DNA of 64,000 bases from Nectonema munidae (GCA_030549495.1 JAUIRK010000855.1:1157501-1221500); one strand, 5' to 3'. Positions 12,168 through 22,774 are shown, counted from the first letter of the stretch. A program made the numbers and translations. Notes: generated by a model not told the origin, from the letters alone.

Positions 12168-12524
12168 ATGATGAATCTTTACCTCATTCTCGTGTGTCTT
12201 GTCCTGCTGTACACCCTCTACCACTTCTCACGCGTGTACCTTCTCCATCTGTTTTCTTCCGAGCGAGGTCTGCAAACACAAAGGAATGCCCAAAATACCG
12301 ACAAATCCTCTGTTCTGCGCATTGAAGAATGGGAAGAGGTCAGCGTTGAAAGTGATGAGGAATTTCTCAGCTTTCAGAGGAAGTTACGCGATAACGATGC
12401 TGAAAGAGGCGCTTCTGCTCGCCCCATCAACAGGACGGAGTGCAGAGCAAGACCAGATCCGACTTTCAAAGGCGCTTCAAAGTCGAAAAGCGGTGGCGTC
12501 AAGACAAAGTTGCCAAAGTTATGA
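12168..12524 (+). CDS. Small single-pass membrane protein, 118 aa, unknown function
   Basis: The ORF opens with an N-terminal hydrophobic segment (residues about 3-30, LILVCLVLLYTLYHF...LLHLF), which would act as a signal anchor. A hydrophilic tail follows, first acidic (EEWEEVSVESDEEF) and then basic and Ser/Gly-rich (KGASKSKSGGVKTKLPKL). A good splice acceptor (TTTGCTTACTTCAG) ends about 20 bp before the ATG, suggesting an upstream 5' UTR exon. An AATAAA lies at 12,596, about 70 bp after the stop. Base composition is clearly richer in G+C than the surroundings, as expected of coding DNA. I do not recognise the family. Confidence 0.5.
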   Translation: MMNLYLILVCLVLLYTLYHFSRVYLLHLFSSERGLQTQRNAQNTDKSSVLRIEEWEEVSVESDEEFLSFQRKLRDNDAERGASARPINRTECRARPDPTFKGASKSKSGGVKTKLPKL

Positions 12525-12595
12525 CGAATGTGCTTCACAACGCATCCACCTGATGATGAAAGCAAGATGCAATACTACTTCCTTGAAAATTTACC

Positions 12596-12610
12596 AATAA
12601 ACGCTTTATT
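12596..12610. terminator. Back-to-back poly(A) signals of two convergent genes
   Basis: AATAAA on the plus strand (12,596-12,601) follows the small membrane-protein ORF. AATAAA on the minus strand (plus-strand TTTATT, 12,605-12,610) follows the acidic terminal exon at 12,731-13,053. Cleavage normally falls 10-30 nt beyond each signal, so the two transcripts should overlap tail to tail by a few tens of bases. Confidence 0.5.
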
Positions 12611-12730
12611 TATATTTAAATCTTCGGTATTATTAATTAATATTATGATTATAAAAATTATGATAAAATAAATGTCATGTGGTTTAAAACTTTTTTGGCT
12701 TGTGAGGGGAGATTTTGGAGTTGCTTCCTT

Positions 12731-13053
12731 TCAAAAAAGTGAAACTACATCACTTCCTTCCTGGCTTCTTCTTCCATCATCTTCGCGTTCAGGACTGTTG
12801 TAGCCAGATTCGATCTCAATCTTGAGGGCGTCTTCCTTCACCGATTCCCTTTCGGGGGGAGGGTGATGCTGTTGCTCGTGTTCGCTGGCGTCTTTTTTAG
12901 CTTCTTCATCTTGACCGCACGGCTCAGATGTTGTGTCGTCGATGCGCGTTTCTTCTTCTGGTGGAATGAAGCGCTTGATCAGGTGCTCGTATTTGGGGTA
13001 GCATTTGGTCAAAGCATCTCCTCCTGCATACTCGATGTCTTCATTCTGCACTT
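12731..13053 (-). CDS. Terminal exon of an unknown acidic protein
   Basis: A splice acceptor (CTGTTTAG) precedes an open frame of about 107 codons reading VQNEDIEYAGGDALTKCYP, then KYEHLIKRFIPPEEETRIDD, a Glu/Lys/His-rich stretch, and the C-terminus GSDVVSLF before the stop. The tail is charged and probably disordered. Its last residues S-L-F fit a class I PDZ-binding ligand, which is an inference only. Composition is clearly above local G+C. Upstream exons were not identified; the next 1.9 kb on this strand shows none. An AATAAA follows about 120 bp after the stop. The family is not recognised. Confidence 0.55.
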
Positions 13054-13069
13054 CTAAACAGATCAAAGG

Positions 13070-14980
13070 TGTTCACTTTAAAAATATTTTTCTTTTTATC
13101 AGTATTATTGAATATGCTGCTCTTGCTCCAAAAATTTTGGCCGTTTAGGTATTATACCTTTTTATATTTTTTTTCAAATAAACAATTGATTAATTTTACT
13201 CAAAAGTTTGCTCATTTCAAACCGTTTCTATGTAACATATGAAAAATGAATACATAGATAAAACATTTTTATAGTAAATAGTATTAAAATTCCCCTTATA
13301 ATAATTTCAACAATCTTCTCGGGGTATACGTTTTTTTAATCACTTGGTCAGCTAATTTACTTGAGTATTGGACTTCGAATTGAGATTAAATTTAAAGCAT
13401 GTTAACCACTGCCTTTGGTTGGGACTTGTTTCTTCTAGGATTTCAATCAAGTGTTCGGGATGTCAAATTAAAATGGCATCCTTTTTTTTTTAAACTTTTT
13501 TGCAGTTGAGTATTTCAATTCTTAAATTTTTTGTTTAATATTTATTGTTTTAAGTGTGTAATAATTTTGGTAAGTGTTTTATAATTAAATACAATTTTTC
13601 ACAGATTTAAAAATAATTTGGTAGTTTTTTGAAGAACACATAATTTTTTTGGACTTTTGAATTAAAAAAATGACCCAGCTTTTAATTTGTTAATTTTGTC
13701 TTTAAAAAACTTTGATTCATACACCAAACACTATTATTTGTAAAAAAATATTTTTTTAATTTTTTGTCTCAAGTAAACTGGATATCCCATGTTTAATTTG
13801 ATTTAAAAGATTAATTTATTAAAAAATGAGATCATCGCATACAGTAAAATAAACTAAGTGCTATAATATTACCCAAATATACACATTGTTGCTTCAAAAC
13901 TTTTGCTTCTACTTTCATCTTTTAGGGCATATGGCTCGCGCTATCTTGGCGGAGGGACTTTTTTGATTTGCTTAATTATTACTATAGTGTGTATATATAT
14001 CCATGATATATTCAAAATGACCATTTTTTAAGTGCTTTTTTGATATTAAGTTTTTTAGTGTAATTTTTTTTAGGAATGATTAAGTTCTCTTTTCACTGAT
14101 TGACATCTTATATGGATATTTTTTTTATTCTTTGTTGAAAATGAAGTTTCACAGTTTGTTGTACTCAATTAATACAAATAATGTGAGCGAGGTAGAAAGG
14201 AAGTTGAATCCGCTGCATAGACTTTGTATATTTAATCTAGTCCATCTCTTAAATTGAATTCATAGGGCGGGTATGAAACCTCATAAACATTTTCGAATTC
14301 AATTTTTGCAATTTTACTATCTTTGATGATGTCATGTATAGGTTTGCAATTTATCATCATTTAAAATTTTTTGATCTTAATTATTCTTGCACAAAATGTG
14401 TCTAAAAATATCTCTCTAGTTTTTTGCGATTTTTTTTGAAAAATTTTCAATACACTTAAAATAAAATTTGGAAATTAAGATACTAGTTTGTTAAGAAATT
14501 AAAAAATACAGAAAATTAAAAGAACAAAACAAACTTTTTAATCATGGCTTATTTTCAAAACATCAAATTTCATGCTTAGCAAAAGGCGCACTTCTGAGAT
14601 GGGGGAGGGGCGCTATTTGATGGGGTAAATATCAAAGTGTTGTGAAAATATTGGTTTCAATGAACGAAATTGCAGTTTAATTTACAACATTTTTTCTTTT
14701 TTTTTTAGATGAGATGAAGCTCTCATAAAAAAACTGATTCTTACAGTGAGAATGAGAGCCCACAGGGTTATTACTTTTTTAAACTTACTTTTTCCACATC
14801 ATGTATCGATGAGTTTCTCCATAAAAAGGTAGAAAATATAGGTTTTATCTCAATATTTGAAAAAAACTTCACGCCCCTATAACAAAAATTGTCAGAAAAC
14901 TTCAAAAATTTATAAAGTTTTTTTAATTCAAAAAATAAATACAGTAACGAGAGCAAAAACTCATAAACATTATTTATTAA
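13070..14980. other. AT-rich spacer or intron, no gene seen
   Basis: Probably intronic or upstream sequence of the exon at 12,731-13,053. No exon with good splice sites, no repeat pair and no transposase text was found. Confidence 0.4.
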
Positions 14981-14986
14981 ACTAAA

Positions 14987-16656
14987 TTAAACATTAGGTA
15001 ATATAAATTTAAGATGCAAATTTTCATGTTTCTTGCATGTCTTGTGAAGCTCTTCCATCACTTTTATGGCTCCCTCAGCGCATTGATTGCTCCTTGGAAT
15101 ATGAATAGCCGATGCTTCAACGCTCCAGTGTCTTTGCAATAAGTTCAAAGCTTTCTTGAAGTTTTTCAAAGCATCTGATAATTTTTGATATGCCTTTTTA
15201 TTATAATATTGATTGTCAAACCAAAGGTCTGCCCAGTCATAAGCAATAAAATCACAAGTAGACTTCAAATTAATTCTAGTTTTAGGCAGTAAGAAATAAG
15301 AGAGTAAAGCTCTTGAATTCCATCTGGCATTACTCATTTTGGGAATTTTGTGAAACTTTATTCTAGGATAATACTTTTTTTCTGTAAAAAATCGATAAGA
15401 TCTTGTTAGATGAAATAAATATTTCATATCATCTCGCCAGCCACCTACATCAAGTATTTCGTCAACACCGTTTTGAAATTTACTTATTAAAACATCATAT
15501 TGCTCTATAAGTTCCTTGCTAAAAAAATAATTTATGTCTGGTGACACTGAGTTTTCCTCTAATTCTTCGTCCATAACAAGTCTAAGTATTCGGTCTAAAA
15601 TATGATGCTGGCATCCTATGAATTGTGGTGTTTGAAGTCCTTTATTTTGCATCATTTTAAATCTTTCTAAAAGAGTTTTCAATCCTTCAAAAATAGTTTG
15701 AGCTTTTTCATCAATCAATTCCAAAACGCTCAGTTTTATTTCTTTACAGTTGTTTTTAATAACTACAACTTGATATTCTTTTTCATTTATTCTCTTTCCA
15801 TCAAAATGAAGACTCCAGTTTTCTTTATTTAAATCAAAAACATAATCTTGAAGCTTTTTTGCTTTTTTTTATCAAGGCTTTATGAATTCCCCTTGAGAAG
15901 GAGTAGGAATCTCTATTCCATCATTAGATAATTGATTACAAATTTTGGCGGCTTTTCGGGTTAAAATATTGGATTTGATTACTAAATCTGTTGCAAGTTT
16001 ACAACTACTAATTTTTGAAATTTTGAGAGTCATACAATTTTGTTTGTGTTTTTATTTGCAACATTATCGATGATATTTGAGTTGAAAGGTTTTTTCAACG
16101 AGTTATATATGAACAAGAAGCTTTTGTTGTTAAGGGATGTGGTTTGAATTTTGCTATAATGATGGTGATAGATGATTTTGCTAGTGTATCGTACTGTATC
16201 AATTTGTTTAGATTGAATTTGAATTTCATATAATCTTATCTTGATGAAAGCCAAACACCTTGCTTATTTGTGATATCAAATAAATTTTCTTTTAAATTGT
16301 TAGCTTTTCCTTTTTTTCTAAGTGATTCATATTTTTTAATTACTTGTTCAACTTTGCGTTTTACTGATTGAATTTTAATACAAGGAAAATTTAAATTTAT
16401 TTCCCATAGCTTAATAATTTCTTCAGAAATAATTGAAATGCGATTATTTTTGCTTTTAAACAAATCAGAAAGGTGTTTAAAACGTCCTACGTCCTATGAT
16501 ATGTGTTTCTAGTGTCATTTTGACAAATTCTACAAAACTTTTGTTTACTAGAGGAAAATCTCTATTTTTACGAGAGTTTTGAAATTGAACAAGATTTTTT
16601 TTTCATACTTCTTTGTTTTTATTAATAGTGTTTTGACTGAACTTGTTGGAAGACAT
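14987..16656 (-). mobile_element. Decayed transposon-type gene of an unnamed family
   Basis: An uninterrupted C-terminal frame of about 245 codons (15,724-14,987) contains TPQFIGCQHHILDRILRL, WRDDMKYLFHLTRSYRFF, KMSNARWNSRALLSYFLL, FIAYDWADLWFDNQYY and IPRSNQCAEGAIKVM. About 600 bp upstream, 16,463-16,236 reads EEIIKLWEINLNFPCIKIQS...NLFDI, an N-terminal module, and a Met start with SNKFSQNTINK is at about 16,656. The intervening coding stretch is broken by stops and frameshifts. I have seen this combination only in repeated uncharacterised animal genes, which suggests a DNA-transposon protein. No catalytic triad or terminal repeats could be assigned. Confidence 0.6.
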
Positions 16657-17534
16657 TTTATAAATTTAAACAAAATAAGTTGGTTTTAATCTAAAAAAAT
16701 TGTGTAAAATTATTTATAAAAAATTTTATAACTAAACTAATAATCAAAAAATTTTAATTATATTAAAATAATTAAAATTAAAAAAAAATGCTCATGAATT
16801 AATTAAATTTTTAAATTTTTTTTATAGTTTTTTTAAATTTAAAAACTGCAAAAAATTTTCTTGTGAGGGCGTGCAATTTTTAACTTAAAAAATAAAATTT
16901 TGGTTATTTTTATAATTTATGATCAAAAACTCATATGAAATTTATATGGGGTTTTAAAAAAATTAAAAAAAATTAAAAAGTCATAAACCTAGTGCCCACA
17001 TCTCATATAACAAAACGTGAGCAAGACTTGATCGTGATTTAAATCGCATCGAAATTATTCAAAAAATTATAAAATATTTCAACAACGGTTGCGTAATTCG
17101 GAGGAAAATATGCGCGACTTCAAGCTTACAAGAATCTGAGTCAGAACAAACACTTAAAGCCAACTCTCACTTTCAGTTTTGGCTAAAGTAGGCCCACTGC
17201 ATATGCTTGCAAAACATAAACGTATTTTTTCCATTCTTTAAAACACTTAAAAATATCTGACTCCAAAATTTTATCAAATACTTGGATTCTAATCCCTTTA
17301 AAATCTCGGATTCTAATCCCTTTAAAATCTCGGATTCCCCTACTTTGGAACAAAAACAATAATAAACCAAAAAAGATCACAATTCCAAAACCACTTGTGT
17401 TTTTTCGTGGAAAAAACAGCGGAATTCAAAATACTCAGATTTTGGATACCACAAACACTTCTAAAGTGAGAACAAGATGGCCTAGTTTTTGGGAATATCC
17501 CTCGTGGATTAACCCCTTTTGGAAGAAAATGTTT
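16657..17534. other. Spacer with one short tandem duplication
   Basis: Mostly AT-rich with no gene. A 24-bp unit beginning GGATTCTAATCCC is duplicated perfectly at 17,284-17,307 and 17,308-17,331, with the start of a third copy. This lies just downstream of the cupin gene's stop codon. Confidence 0.6.
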
Positions 17535-17768
17535 TCAGAGATTATTCATTCTCGCTTTCCTTTGAATACCCATTGAAAGTAGGTGAAAATGCGAACCTGG
17601 TGTGTACTGCACGGTAGCCAGGGTGTATTCATTCGGCTTCAAGCACTCACAACTCACCCAACAGTTTTTGGCGATGAAGCATTGGTAGGAGATTTCTGCG
17701 TCTCGATTGCTAATTCTGTTTCCGATTTTGTGCAGGAAGTATCTGGAATTTGCGTCTATCACATGTAT
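17535..17768 (-). CDS. DUF985 cupin gene, terminal exon
   Basis: Follows acceptor CCTATCTTTTAG in phase 0. It encodes IHVIDANSRYFLHKIGNR, then SYQCFIAKNCW, the second cupin motif region YTPGSHFHLLSMG, and a short basic tail before the stop. A GTGAGT inside the exon could be a cryptic donor, but the protein family shows that the frame continues past it. Confidence 0.75.
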   Translation of the reverse strand: MHVIDANSRYFLHKIGNRISNRDAEISYQCFIAKNCWVSCECLKPNEYTLATVQYTPGSHFHLLSMGIQRKARMNNL

Positions 17769-19617
17769 CTAAAAGATAGGCGAAGAATTATTATTATAGG
17801 CATTCACACTAAACACGCAATAAAGAAAGATGGCCATTTTATAAGTTTTAGCGCCACCCAACACTCCAAGAATACGCTTTCAGCGCTGGGAAACGACGCT
17901 TCATTTTGGAGTTGTGTTCCTCTTCAGAATGCTGTATTTATAGGGGCAAAATAATGCGTTTGGTACGATGGGTCCAACGCAAATTGGTCTAATATCGCAA
18001 TTCAAAAATGAATGTAAAGGACAGTATAAAAACACGAAAACTTAAATAGACTTATTTTCATTGGACCACTCTTATTAGACCAATTTTTGTTGGGCCAATG
18101 GGTATAATTAGGACGAATTGGTTTTAGAAAAATTCGCTTTGGATGAATTGGTATTAGACCAAAAGCCTGGTATCGGATAAAATAATGGCTAAATGAATAA
18201 CTGACTAAATTTTCTTTAAAACAACATTAGCTATAGTTACAACTAGACTAGAACACTCTTAAGAACTATTAAATTTTTTTAGAAGATTTGATTGCTAATT
18301 TGGTTAACATATAAGAATTAGTTTTATTGAAATTCCGCATCACTGCTAATTGCCGGTTTCTTCAATGTTGGATGACGTCATTATTGTTCAGTGGAATTTG
18401 TTCAGTTTCTAATTTGCAGATAAACAATTCTCTCTACAAAAATGCTAAATTTTGGAAATTTGTTTCCTCCCTGATTTAAAAAAAATAAAACTAAACACAT
18501 TTTTATTTCAATTTTAAAGGAATTATATACGTTCATCTGAAAAATACGCAACTTTTTAGAAAAATTATGTCCATTTAACTTGTTTAGAATCAGAAGTTTA
18601 GCCAAAATGGACAATTAAGAAGTCAAATATCTTCTAGATTGCACATATCAATAAAAAAATAAGCATTCACAGTAGCAGATTCCAAAAAGGAGTTCCATGA
18701 GCATATTCAGCTAACATTTTCTTCGATACTAAACTCGATTTCCTCGAGTCGAGGAATTTACTTTCACGAAGAGAACAAAATTTCGAGAATTAAATTGCAC
18801 AGTTTAAAGTTTTCTTAAATGCAATTTTTCATAGCATTTAAAATCTATCGCATTTAAAGTCTAAAAAGCACTGTCCTTTCGCCATTAAGTGGTCATCAGT
18901 TAAAAAAGTCTTTATTTAGTTTGAAATTTTGGAAAATGTTCACGTTTACTATTCTTTTTGAATCTTAATTCGCTAAATTGTGTTCTCCTAATTAATTAAA
19001 GTTCTTTAAAGTATTTTGAATGATATTTTAAAATATAGCTTTTGAATTGATCGACTCTTTGAGTAATCCTTCAAACCTATAAAAGCATACGTAGCGGAGT
19101 AAAAACTCTATTTGCTTTAAATTTACAAACTGCTCATTTTCAAAAGGTTGCTGGGTGAAAGATGGGCATTACCACAAATTGTATAGAGGGACAGATTATC
19201 TTGGAAACTATCACACCTGATCAAAAGACAACATTTTGAAAAGTAAAGATGCGAGCAATTACGTTATATACAAGGAATCATCGTGATGCTAGTTATAATT
19301 CAAATGATTTATTTTAAAGAATTTCAAATTTGGAAAAGAGAGAGGCCTTACTTTTAAAACACTGCCAGAGTGAAACTTCCAGATTTGCTGTGCATGACCA
19401 ATTTTGTGCCAGAGTCCTTTGTCTTTTCCATCGAGAAGTATGTACAGGATGTTACTTAGCCTCCTGATATGATTGATAAAAAAAGTTTTTAGTTCTACAA
19501 GACTGACAAAGATTCGCGCTACTTACAAGAATCGATGAAACAAGCACCCACGCCTTCTTGTGCATTAGCGTTTATGCTCTGATTTAAGAACATCTTTTCA
19601 AATGCATAAAAATTCTT
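17535..19617 (-). CDS. Cupin-fold protein of the DUF985 (Cupin_5) family, three exons
   Basis: Three exons (19,617-19,523; 19,463-19,352; 17,768-17,535) join in consistent phase (2, then 0) into a protein of about 138 residues if translation starts at the Met codon 19,593-19,591. This is the usual size for DUF985 proteins. The family pattern is clear: AQEGVGACF in place of HPEGGYF, then LSNILYILL, GLWHKIGHAQQIWKFHSG (family: WHRV.SDEIWHFYAG), YQCFIAKNCW (family: pQ.vVPag.W) and ATVQYTPGSHF (family: VgCTVaPGFDF). The enzyme activity of the family is unsettled. Several residues of the usual cupin metal site (DE in SDEIW, FDF at the end) are changed here. Introns are about 59 and 1,583 bp; the larger one contains a repeat-rich foldback-like stretch. 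Confidence 0.72.
17955..18180. repeat. Foldback-like array of ATTGGTCTAATA words
   Basis: Inside the large cupin intron, words such as AAATTGGTCTAATA, TTAGACCAATTTT, GGACGAATTGG and GGTATTAGACCAAAAG recur in both orientations. The layout resembles the tandem-unit inverted repeats of the Mutator-like element at 59.4 kb, with a different core word. I could not define ends or a target-site duplication. Confidence 0.5.
19352..19463 (-). CDS. DUF985 cupin gene, central exon
   Basis: Bounded by AATCATATCAG and AAAA|GTAAGG. It encodes RLSNILYILLDGKDKGLWHK and IGHAQQIWKFHSGSVLK, the first cupin motif of the family. It ends in phase 0, matching the next exon. Confidence 0.75.
19523..19617 (-). CDS. 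DUF985 cupin gene, first recognised exon
   Basis: Acceptor CATATCAG precedes the exon. It encodes KMFLNQSINANAQEGVGACF and then IDSC, aligning with the N-terminal LgL.pHPEGGyf motif. The phase that matches the next exon uses donor AA|GTAGCG, although a stronger GTAAGT lies 4 nt upstream. The likely start is the Met at 19,593; the acceptor suggests that an upstream UTR exon may exist. Confidence 0.6.
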
Positions 19618-20197
19618 CTGATATGATATCACTTATGCACCAAAATTTGGAATGTAAAAATGAAAAAGCTGAAGCAATGTGTTCTAGAAAATTTTTTTCA
19701 AGCAAAAATGATCGCTAGAGTTATTTTCCTAAATGTCAAATGACTTAAACACATGAACTGCTTAATTCTACATCTTTTTGTTTAGCATTTATTTCAAAAT
19801 TTGAACATTTTATCTCACTTCGTTTGTGTTGAAGTTTTTAGATCGTCCCTTAAAGTTCGAAACAACGAAATTTCACTGTACTTGAGATTTAAAAAGACTG
19901 AAAAATTTATTCCAGATATTTTAGGGTAAAATAGTAAAGTAATAATCGTTTGCTTCACTTTTATTTTTACTTAATTTATGCATTAATTCCAGAGAAGCAA
20001 ATATATTCTTGGGGGCAAAATTGTATAAAAATTAGTTAAAGATCTTGGAAAACAGGGAAAGTGGCACTAGGTTCTTTGGTGTATGCGTTTTTTGCCTGAT
20101 TATAATGAAATTTTAATGATTTAAATTTCTGCATCAATAAAAATCAATAAAAGTTCATGATTGATTAAAAATAAAGATGAACTAAATCTTTTTTTAC

Positions 20198-20335
20198 CTC
20201 TTTTCTTCGGATTGGGAATTTGTGTTATCGTCTCCATCTTCATGAAGTTTGGAGCGATAGATGTTTTTGATGTATGAATTTCTTTGGTAGTTTTTCTCCA
20301 AGTCCAATGCCTCAATTATTTTCTTCTTTTCATAC
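20198..20335 (-). CDS. Coding-like exon of an unknown gene
   Basis: Acceptor CATTTTAACAG is followed by an open frame reading YEKKKIIEALDLEKNYQRNS, YIKNIYRSKLHEDGDDNTNS and QSEEKR. A donor AGAG|GTAAAA would end the exon in phase 2; alternatively the frame runs into TAA two bases later and this is a terminal exon. The protein is charged and probably helical then disordered. It lies 0.6 kb upstream of the cupin gene on the same strand, but its phase does not fit that gene's first exon. The family is not recognised. Confidence 0.45.
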
Positions 20336-20339
20336 CTGT

Positions 20340-21250
20340 TAAAATGTTTTTTTGAAAGACAGGTCCTTCCTACCTCAACATCACACACACACACAAATAT
20401 ATATCATGAAAAGCACACTTATGAATTAGGATATAATGAGTTCAAATTGCTTAAATTATATTTTGTATTATTTGGTTCTGTAAGCATTAAAATAGAATGA
20501 AATTATTTTTGTACATAATCCTATTTTTATATAAAATATATAATTTATAAAAAACTTTCTACTTTTTTTTCTATAAAAAATAAATTAAAAAAAATTTCTT
20601 TTAATTAAAATTTGTTTCTTGTTAAAAGTTAATCAATTATAAATTTAAAAAATTTATTTTTACAATAAAGTATACTGTCATCCTAATTATTTCCAGATAC
20701 TCAATATAAATCATTTTATCTCATCATCAAATAACAAGATTGATTAGAAAACTCGATAAATAGCTTTTATTGAGACAAATATCCGAAAAAAAAGTAATAA
20801 AAATCTTGAAGGAAGACTTTTTCTTGTTTTTTTTTAAATTTTATTTCTTCTTTATTATTTTTATAATCACTACCTTAGTCAAAACATATTTTTGTTGCTA
20901 AAACATTTCCTTGTGATAAGAAATTTATAGTTTTATCTCTCTTAGGAGGGTTTGACGCTACCATTTTTGGTGCGAGTCTTTTTGGCCCAGGCCTTTGGAA
21001 ATATATTTGCATTTATCACTTTTATATTGACTTGATATAACGTGTAGTAGTTATATGTTTTATTGACAACTGTGTACTGTGATTGAATATCATTTAGATT
21101 TGCAGATGTGTAACATATGTTCATTACACCATGAACTTGTAAATATAAGGTATTTGTATTTAAATAAACGATTTTTTTATCACAAATTTTTGTCTGTTTT
21201 ATGTTCGTCCTGATATAACGAACTAAAATTGATCCCTCATGATAGTTAGT
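20340..21250. other. AT-rich spacer, no gene seen
   Basis: Very AT-rich sequence with a short CA-repeat near 20,385. Nothing else recognisable. Confidence 0.4.
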
Positions 21251-21254
21251 TGAA

Positions 21255-21340
21255 TGACCGGACATTTGACCCACAAACATTTTGCGGATGGACATTTTGC
21301 AAAACAGACATTTGGCCGAAGGGACATTTCATCGAGAATG
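21255..21340 (+). repeat. Array of about 15-bp units, Mutator-like TIR relic
   Basis: About five units of the form NNGGACATTTGNCCGA stand in a row (for example CCGGACATTTGACCC, then TGGACATTTTGC, then ACAGACATTTGGCCGA). The unit length and the GGAC...GCCGA core match the terminal inverted repeat arms of the element at 59,410-60,179, so this looks like a solo or truncated arm of a relative. Confidence 0.55.
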
Positions 21341-21559
21341 TACATAAACAACTTGACAATTTTTGTAGACGTTGTTTTACACCGGGTAAGTTTGCAAGCC
21401 TGCGGTCTATACCAATCTACGGGGCAATTTTCGTTTTCTATTCTTAACTGGATGAGTAATTTTATCTACTAGAAGCTTCATCATGACAAATCGTTCATTC
21501 GAATCATAAAATTCTTTTTTATATTCGTTATTGTGCGCTGCGTGACTAACGTTGATTAC

Positions 21560-21615
21560 ACACTTATAGCTTCGATACCATAAGCTCGGTTCGATCCGGC
21601 ATCGCGCCTTCTTTC
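21560..21615 (+). repeat. tRNA-like SINE fragment (B-box)
   Basis: A CTCGGTTCGATCCGG B-box-like word with tRNA-like flanking text lies 100 bp before a SINE of family 2. There is not enough sequence to assign a family. Confidence 0.35.
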
Positions 21616-21708
21616 CTCATTATCATTTTATATTTTTCTGATAGATGGCATTAAAATTTTGCTCAAATGTATTGATAAAGTTCACTTAGTTGTCGAGAAT
21701 AAACTTCC

Positions 21709-21803
21709 ATAGCTGGGCAGATGCTAAGGATAGTTAGAATCAGGAATCGAACCCAGACCATCTGGAACGAGACCCCACGCTCTTACCACTAGAGTCCGCC
21801 GAT
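21709..21803 (-). repeat. tRNA-derived SINE, family 2, copy A
   Basis: Read on the minus strand it starts near CGGCGGACTCTAGTGGTAAG, has the B-box GGGTTCGATTCC, and ends ATCTGCCCAGCTATGG. It matches the copy at 28,624-28,722 over its whole length, so this is a dispersed family with tRNA-like internal promoter boxes. Confidence 0.75.
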
Positions 21804-21809
21804 AAAGCT

Positions 21810-22580
21810 AAAAATTATTCCATTTTTATAAAAATAAATGTAACATATTTTGATACTTTTTTTCAATACAAGCGGAATGAATGTGATTGGAAGTCAATTT
21901 TACTTCTCTTTTCGCATTATCATTTACGACACAAATGTTTGAGACAGCTTCACGGTTACCGATAAAAGCCTTATTTTTCCCCATTTTTCGACTTCTAAAT
22001 GTAAAAAACTCTCATCCAAATTGAGAAATTCAAAAAAAGACCACGAAGAGCTTTCAACTAAAGTACTATGTAATTCTACTTTATTTTAAAAGAGTTCTTT
22101 TTTTTGGAAATACTGGTTTGGTTTCCCAAATCCTCTTCCAAATCTTTTACTGAAGTTGGAGTCCCTTTTAACACTTTTTTGATTTTGATAGAGATCGCCT
22201 TTTTCACTGAAATAAATTAATTAATTTATTTTAATCTTCAATTAAAAACCAAAGATAAATCATAAATTTTTTTTAGCAGAAGCAATCTTTGAGTTTTCTC
22301 CCAAAAATGAATTGATAAGATTTAAAATACAAAAATTTGTGAAATGTATCAAAAATTTTTTAGGTATCTCCTGAAATATTTATTTTCAGAATAACTATTT
22401 AAAACAATAATTATAAGCAGCCATCCGACTTTATTAACAGAGCTTCGTGATCTAATTGAAATAAAACTCTTCTCACCATCATGATACAAAAGACTTAAAA
22501 GCGGTATAGTTCTTTATAATCTGACCTGACGTACTTTTCTTTTAACATTTCTTTAAAAAAATGCGTCACTTAATTATAAA
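21810..22580. other. AT-rich spacer, no gene seen
   Basis: No exon, domain or repeat pair found. Confidence 0.4.
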
Positions 22581-22774
22581 TTTTTGAATTCTTTTCTGAA
22601 TATATTGAAAAATTCATACTCTGGTCCAGATGTCGTATATATTTCCAAGTCTTCCCACACTTCTTTTAGTAATTTCAACAATGTGATGTCAACAAGGAAT
22701 CAAAGAAGGGTTTTTTTTAGCCTTTTTTGGATGCAAATACCTGGTACGGTTAAATGTCCGGTGTTCAAAAATTC

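Noticed and set aside
17583-17954. 123-codon plus-strand ORF
   Set aside because: It lies antisense to the cupin terminal exon, whose family motifs establish the minus strand as coding.
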